Of a DNA stretch of 14,903 nucleotides, positions 10,459 through 14,903 are shown piece by piece. The stretch's first letter is position 1, and every line of letters starts with the position of its first letter. The position numbers were made by a program, and so were the translations under genes. The notes beneath the pieces were generated by a model. The model ran no database searches and had not been told where the DNA came from. It worked only from the letters and a program-made list of their open reading frames with translations. Source of the DNA: Spirogloea muscicola (Eukaryota; Streptophyta; Zygnematophyceae; Spirogloeales; Spirogloeaceae); NCBI GenBank assembly GCA_009602725.1, contig WELB01000006.1, positions 1,243,897-1,258,799 of the forward strand, read 5' to 3'.

Positions 10459-13400
10459 TCAAACTGAAGGTGGGAGCTGGGTCGCACTTGTTTGCGGGCT
10501 AGAGGGCTCGCTCCGTGTCAGGTGCTTGTTGGCGAATTGGGGGTCAGAGAAGACGCCCTCGATGACCTTGGACAGGCTCTCCCAGTTGATCGGCTTCGTG
10601 AGGTACCCATCTAGGCCCATGTCAGCGAGCGATCCTGCCGCCTGGGTGAGGACATCGGCGGTAAGTGCGAACACCGGTGTCGCGCATCGCGGTGGCGGCA
10701 GCGCCCGAATGGCCTTGGTGGCGTCCAGGCCGCCGAGGACTGGCATCTGGAGGTCCATGAGCACCATGTCATACGTGCCCGGAGGCGCCGCCACGATGGC
10801 GTCCACGGCGAGCCGTCCATTCCCCACCACCTCCACGCGGTGGCCGTAGTGCCGAAGCATCTTGGAAATGAGCATCTGATTGACGGCGTTGTCCTCGGCA
10901 ACCAGAACTTGCAGGCTGCAGCCCTCCAAGCCCTCGAGGCTTTTGGTGGGCGTCAGCGGCCGCGCCGGCAGCATCTGGCAGCTGTCAGGACCGCCGGCAC
11001 TGACTGCGCCTGCCGGCGGCGCGAATCGCGCCGGCTCCAGCGCTGGCAGCAGCGGGATGCAGAAGGCAAAGGTGGAGCCCTTGCCCGCCTCCGATTCCAC
11101 CCACACGTCGCCGCCCATTGCGTTGACCAAGCCCTTACAGATCGCCAGCCCCAGACCTGCAGATCAGCGGCAAGCAAGGCAGAGCAGAAACGTCAGACAT
11201 CATAGTGGTGCTGGCAATCGTGCTCCTAGAGCTGAGTGTGTTTCGCTGTGTAAGGCCATATAGTCCAAGGTCAGGCCTTCAGGTCAGAAGTGTCTGCTGG
11301 CTGGCTGTTGTCAGCTCCATCAACAATTCATAACACAGCGTGGAACTCCTATTCGAGTGTGTAAGACTGACAAGTAGGGTACGCGGATACATACATTGTC
11401 TACCTTTAGGGGTAAAATTGGCAGGCCAAATTGAGTGCATAAGTGGCAGTGTAGACATCTTCAGATTCTATGAGGTTTACTTGGACATCGAAGTAAATAT
11501 TCCAGACTTTCCAGTTCCTCCGTGACACTGAACAATAAGCCCAGACAGCATGACTGGAGACAGGCTGCAGAGGCGACTACAGCAGCTGTCCCTGGGTTGA
11601 CGGTTATCAGGGGTACGCACCGGTGCCACCAAAGCGCCGCGTGGTGCTGCTGTCAGCCTGCGAGAACGACTTGAAGAGCCGTCCCTGCTGCTCTGGCGTA
11701 AGCCCGATGCCGGTATCGGTCACACGGACCTCGAACCACATCACCTCGCCACCGCTGCCACCGCCCTCTGTCTGGTCTCGCTCAACAACGAGGTCCGCTG
11801 CCACTTTCTCCCTGCGCTTCAGTCGCTTCAGCCGCAGAGGCCGCCCTGGCACTGGCGGGGGCCTGCTGGTTGACGCGTCCCGGTGCGCCACTCGCCGCGC
11901 AGCGTCAGGCGACAGCGTCCCGGTCGCAAACGTCACGCCTCGGCTGCTGGCGGCCAGCTCCTCGCCGCCAGTGTCGGCCTCGCGCCGCGTGTGGGCCATG
12001 GCGTTGCCGCCACCTTGTCCACACCGCTGCTCTTCGCCACCAGCCCCGACCCTACCTGCGGCGACATCGACGAGGTGGAGGCCAGGGCGAGGCGCGGCCT
12101 CGCCCTCGCCCTTTCGGTCGTCCTGGTGCATGTCTTCGTCACTACTACCACCATACATGGGCTGCGCCGAGAGCATAAGGTCCTCCACAGTTCGGCTGTT
12201 CATTCGCTTGATGCGGGCCTTGCCGCCGCCCTCAGCATCCATGGCCGTCAGATCCGACGAGCTCGCCGCACGAGGCAGGAAGATCTTGGCGGCGACCGCC
12301 GCCCGCGGCATGCCCAGCAGGCTATTTGTGCTCTGGCTGGCGTGCAGTTCCGGTACTGGCGCTGGCGGCGACGGCAGCTTTCTGGCTGCAGTGGTCTCGG
12401 GCGCAGTCGATGTAGCAGCGGCGTCGACCATGTCAACATCCCCAGCCTCCGTAGATGCCACTGGGGAGGTAGCCTGCGGGCTCAGCAGCAGCCGCGGCCC
12501 CGCGGCAGCCTGCCACGCGATGCGTATGCCGCCGCTCTCCGTGAACTTGATGGCATTGCTCACGAGGTTCGTGAGCACTTGCCGCAGACGATTGGGGCTG
12601 CCGCGCAGTGCGAGGCCACTGTGTGGCGTGTTGACCGTGAGCGAGAGGCCCTTCTCAGCCAGCTTGCCGTGGAAGAGCACCGCAACCTGGCATGGCATGT
12701 GCAGAGCAGACGCCGGATCGGTCAGCTACCACTAAGGGGCCTCAAGCACGAGCGAGCTTAACACAAACCTTAGCCTTTGATTGCAAAGTGCTTCAGTGCA
12801 AATCAATCATTAAAGCCCTCGAGTTCAGGCCTAAGCCTAACTGCAGAACTTGTACCTGCTGCAGGAGCTCAGGGACGGAGAAGTCGGCCTCCTCGAGTGT
12901 CAGGTTGCCCGACTCGATCTTCGAGAAGTCGAGGATCTCGTCGAGCACCTGGATGAGGCCCTCAGCTGAGCCCTGCATGACGCGGACGTACCCTGGCTGC
13001 TCGCCACTTAGCTGCGTCAGCCGCAGCAGGTCCAGCATGCCCAGTACGCCTGCGTAAACATCCACCCCAAAGAGGCCCACGTGTATGCATATCAGTCGCT
13101 TGGTCGTTCACCTCGACCTGGCTACACAACTGCTGCGACACAACAGAAAGTGCGATGTACTTATAGCTATGCCTCATTGAGCATCTAATATACTGAAGGG
13201 ATAAGCAAAGAATGCAGAGTCTGCCAGGTAAGGTGCCGAATTTGCCAGTGCGACTGGTGAGACTAGTATGGGGTCGCGCACCAGTCATAGGCGTGCGCAG
13301 CTCGTGGCTCATCATGCTGAGGAACTGGCTCTTGGCCTTGTCGGCAGCCTCGGCAGCCTCGAACGCGTCGCGCTCCGCGGTGGTGTCGTCGAACAGCCAC

Positions 13401-14903
13401 AGGTGGCCATGGTGCACCGAGCTGCCGACCGGGTACGAGCGCACCCGCAGCACCAGGCGCGGCTCCGTGAGCTCCCACACGCACCCAGACTCGGCCTGCG
13501 GCCGCGCCGCCACCTCCTCGAAGCACCTGCCGAGGGTGACAGAGAGGTGCACCGCACGGCCCCATCTTCTCAGGTGCTGCTGCTAGCTTTGCTTGGCTTC
13601 GCGGGCAAATGCATGCGCTCAAGACAGTAACAGGGCTATCTAGTGGCACGAAATTGAATAGTATGATGACCACTATGGGCTTAGCAATGTTGCTCATGTC
13701 AAGCTGCTTGAGACTATCCTACTTCAGATCATCATGCACTTGGCAAGGTCCTCAACGCCAATCTGACCATCAAATGCTAACACTGGAACAAACACAAACC
13801 TTAATAGCTACTAGAGGTGGGTGAGCAGCTGGCGCCCTGCACCTGAGGATGTTGGCGTGGGGGTCGGAGGAGCGCTCGGCGAGGCGGCGGATGGCAGTGG
13901 CCACGAGGCGCGGCTCCACCTCGCCGGCCATGGGGAGCTGCAGGAGCTCCGCGGCAGAGGGGTTGATGAGGCACGGCCCGGTGCCGCCGTCGACGAACAC
14001 CACCGCCTGCGGCATGCGCTGCAGGATGGAGTCGAAGCGGCGGCCCATGCGATCGCAGCACAGCGCGCGCACGCGGTTTGCCAGCAGCAGCGGCAGGCTC
14101 TCCGCCGCGTCGGCCATCGTCGCCTCCGCCGTGTCGGGGACACTGCCGGCGTCCAGCCAGAAGGCGTAGCACAGGCCCTCGCACCTGTGCCGCAGCACGT
14201 GTACAGTGAGCATTCCACAAACTGAAGCGGGTGCCATACTGGTAGCAGCAACGACGTGCCGACGGGGCAACGTCATGCAGTCTGTCGACAATGACAAGGC
14301 CAACGCCACCACGGCAGGGACACGCCCGCCGGAACTCCCTGCAGCAAGCTGTGCCAGCGGACCAGGGACAAGGAGTCCACCGACCGTGGTGGTGCTCACC
14401 CCTCGGCTGTGAAGCGCGTCGCCAGGTAGCGCTTGGGCCGAGCCCCCAGCGCCGCTGGGACGGCGCTCGGCAGCAGGAGGCCCTCAGTGTCCACGACCTG
14501 CAGGCCGCCGCCGTTGGCCGAATGCTGGACCGCTCAGAGTCTTGTCTGAGCGGTCAGACAGGAATCTGACCGCTCAGAGTCTTGTCTGATTCTGAGCGGT
14601 CAGAGTCAGACAAGACTGACCTTAACCGCCGTCGAGGCTTATCCTCGACGGCGGCCAGCGGCAGTCTCGCCGAGGGAGTCGCGGCAGCGCCGCCGGCGGC
14701 GGGGGTTGGCGGCGGCGCCGGCGGGGCCTCACCCGGCCGTGCGACGCGGCCATGAGGGCCTTGGAGAGGCGCACGGGGGTGAGGATGAGGTCGTCCGGGT
14801 GGCACATCACGGTCTCCGCCACGCGCTGCGCCGGCTGCAGCACCGCGGCGACGGCCAGGTCGGCGCGCAGCGCCGTCGCCACCAGCGCCAGCACCGACTG
14901 CGG
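10459..14903 (-). CDS. Hybrid sensor histidine kinase, GAF-PAS-HisKA-HATPase-receiver (5' partial)
   Basis: Exons in transcript order: 14903-14733, 14524-14400, 14238-13843, 13565-13282, 13049-12856, 12686-11621, 11156-10459. All are GT-AG with consistent phases and give 977 residues to a TGA. Residues about 1-140 look GAF-like, by shape only. A PAS-like segment ([20 protein letters not shown]) leads into the HisKA helix [21 protein letters not shown], phospho-His about 318. The HATPase has the N-box [14 protein letters not shown]1 VTDTGIGL, the F-box-like region [18 protein letters not shown] and G2 [11 protein letters not shown]. About 255 low-complexity residues interrupt the N-box-G1 region. 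The receiver has the acidic pair Glu-Asp (about 833-834), phospho-Asp about 880 (MDLQMP), Thr about 911 and Lys about 933 (LTKP). Such proteins autophosphorylate and pass phosphate to their own receiver, then usually to an HPt protein. The signal sensed is unknown; I see no phytochrome chromophore motif in the visible part. Intron 11157-11620 holds nothing recognised. Confidence 0.92.
11745..12509 (-). other. Low-complexity insertion inside the HATPase domain
   Basis: Between the N-box strand (IRIAWQ) and the strand leading into G1 ([10 protein letters not shown]) the kinase carries about 255 extra residues (about 450-704). They are rich in Ala, Gly, Ser, Pro and Arg, with acidic stretches ([10 protein letters not shown]) and a basic patch ([10 protein letters not shown]). 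Typical histidine kinases have only some tens of residues from N-box to G1. The stretch is within one uninterrupted exon (11621-12686), and the frame stays open on both sides. Confidence 0.8.
14527..14617. repeat. Nested direct and inverted repeat cluster
   Basis: A 22-base unit (starting GACCGCTCAGAG) occurs identically at 14528-14549 and 14568-14589, a 40-base period. The palindrome partner TCTGAGCGGTCAGA occurs at 14545-14558 and 14591-14604, and its exact reverse complement at 14565-14578. AGTCTTGTCTGA (14538-14549, 14578-14589) has its reverse complement at 14606-14617. The cluster can fold into several alternative stem-loops and ends a couple of bases from the 3' splice site. Confidence 0.9.
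14626..14654. repeat. Perfect 12-bp hairpin with 5-base loop
   Basis: CCGCCGTCGAGG at 14626-14637 and CCTCGACGGCGG at 14643-14654 are exact reverse complements around the loop CTTAT. It is GC-rich and intronic, just beside the inverted-repeat cluster. There is no U-tract to suggest a terminator; its role is unknown. Confidence 0.9.

Larger units (their letters stand above)
14525..14732 (-). other. Repeat-filled phase-0 intron of the histidine kinase gene
   Basis: The donor is CGG|GTGAGG (GT at 14732-14731) and the acceptor is TCCAG|CAT, with the exon resuming at 14524. Splicing joins SHGR to HSANGGG in phase 0. Nearly the whole half next to the acceptor is the repeat cluster 14527-14617 plus a perfect hairpin at 14626-14654. 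Confidence 0.8.

Noticed and set aside
10340-11263. Plus-strand open frames opposite the receiver domain
   Set aside because: The minus strand here encodes an unmistakable receiver with all key residues; the plus frames are shadows.
11623-12761. Long plus-strand open frames (370 and 292 codons) opposite the histidine kinase
   Set aside because: They lie antisense to the exon encoding HATPase motifs, resemble no family, and are expected shadows of GC-rich, stop-poor sequence.
14528-14617. CRISPR-like array
   Set aside because: Only two direct copies, spacers are themselves inverted copies of the repeat, and the locus is a eukaryotic intron.
14626-14654. Bacterial-type intrinsic terminator
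   Set aside because: The stem is perfect but no T-tract follows on either strand, and the context is a spliced eukaryotic gene.
1-14903. tRNA, rRNA or other structured RNA genes
   Set aside because: By eye I found no TpsiC-box-like sequence with matching acceptor stems on either strand; a tRNAscan or Rfam search could settle it.

Overview
The window is nuclear DNA of a green-lineage eukaryote, most likely a GC-rich unicellular green alga. Three protein genes are split into many short, GC-rich exons by small introns of about 110 to 460 bases. When the exons are joined at GT-AG (twice GC-AG) borders, every reading phase agrees and the products match known families. Two of them look closest to land-plant versions, from memory of those sequences rather than a database search. 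The class is uncertain; a trebouxiophyte or other chlorophyte is a guess. There are no operons, bacterial genes or viral genes.

Layout. (1) Bases 2-3071, plus strand: the Sad1/USP39 splicing factor, a zinc-finger UBP plus a catalytically dead ubiquitin-protease fold. It runs in from the left edge and its 3' end is complete. (2) About 3072-3839: intergenic, with a candidate TGTAA polyadenylation signal. (3) About 3840-9681, plus strand: VPS34, the class III phosphatidylinositol 3-kinase, essentially complete except for an unresolved first exon. (4) 9682-10458: intergenic between two convergent genes. (5) 10459-14903, minus strand: a hybrid sensor histidine kinase (probable GAF, PAS, HisKA, HATPase, receiver). 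It runs off the right edge.

The three genes do not form a pathway: one acts in pre-mRNA splicing, one in endosome/autophagy lipid signalling, one in two-component signalling. Points of interest are two consecutive GC-AG introns in the splicing-factor gene (the second could be retained in frame), a roughly 255-residue insertion inside the ATP-binding domain of the histidine kinase, and a 208-base kinase intron filled by nested inverted repeats and a perfect hairpin. I found no clear sign of a wholly new system. The novelty is in gene structure and domain architecture.
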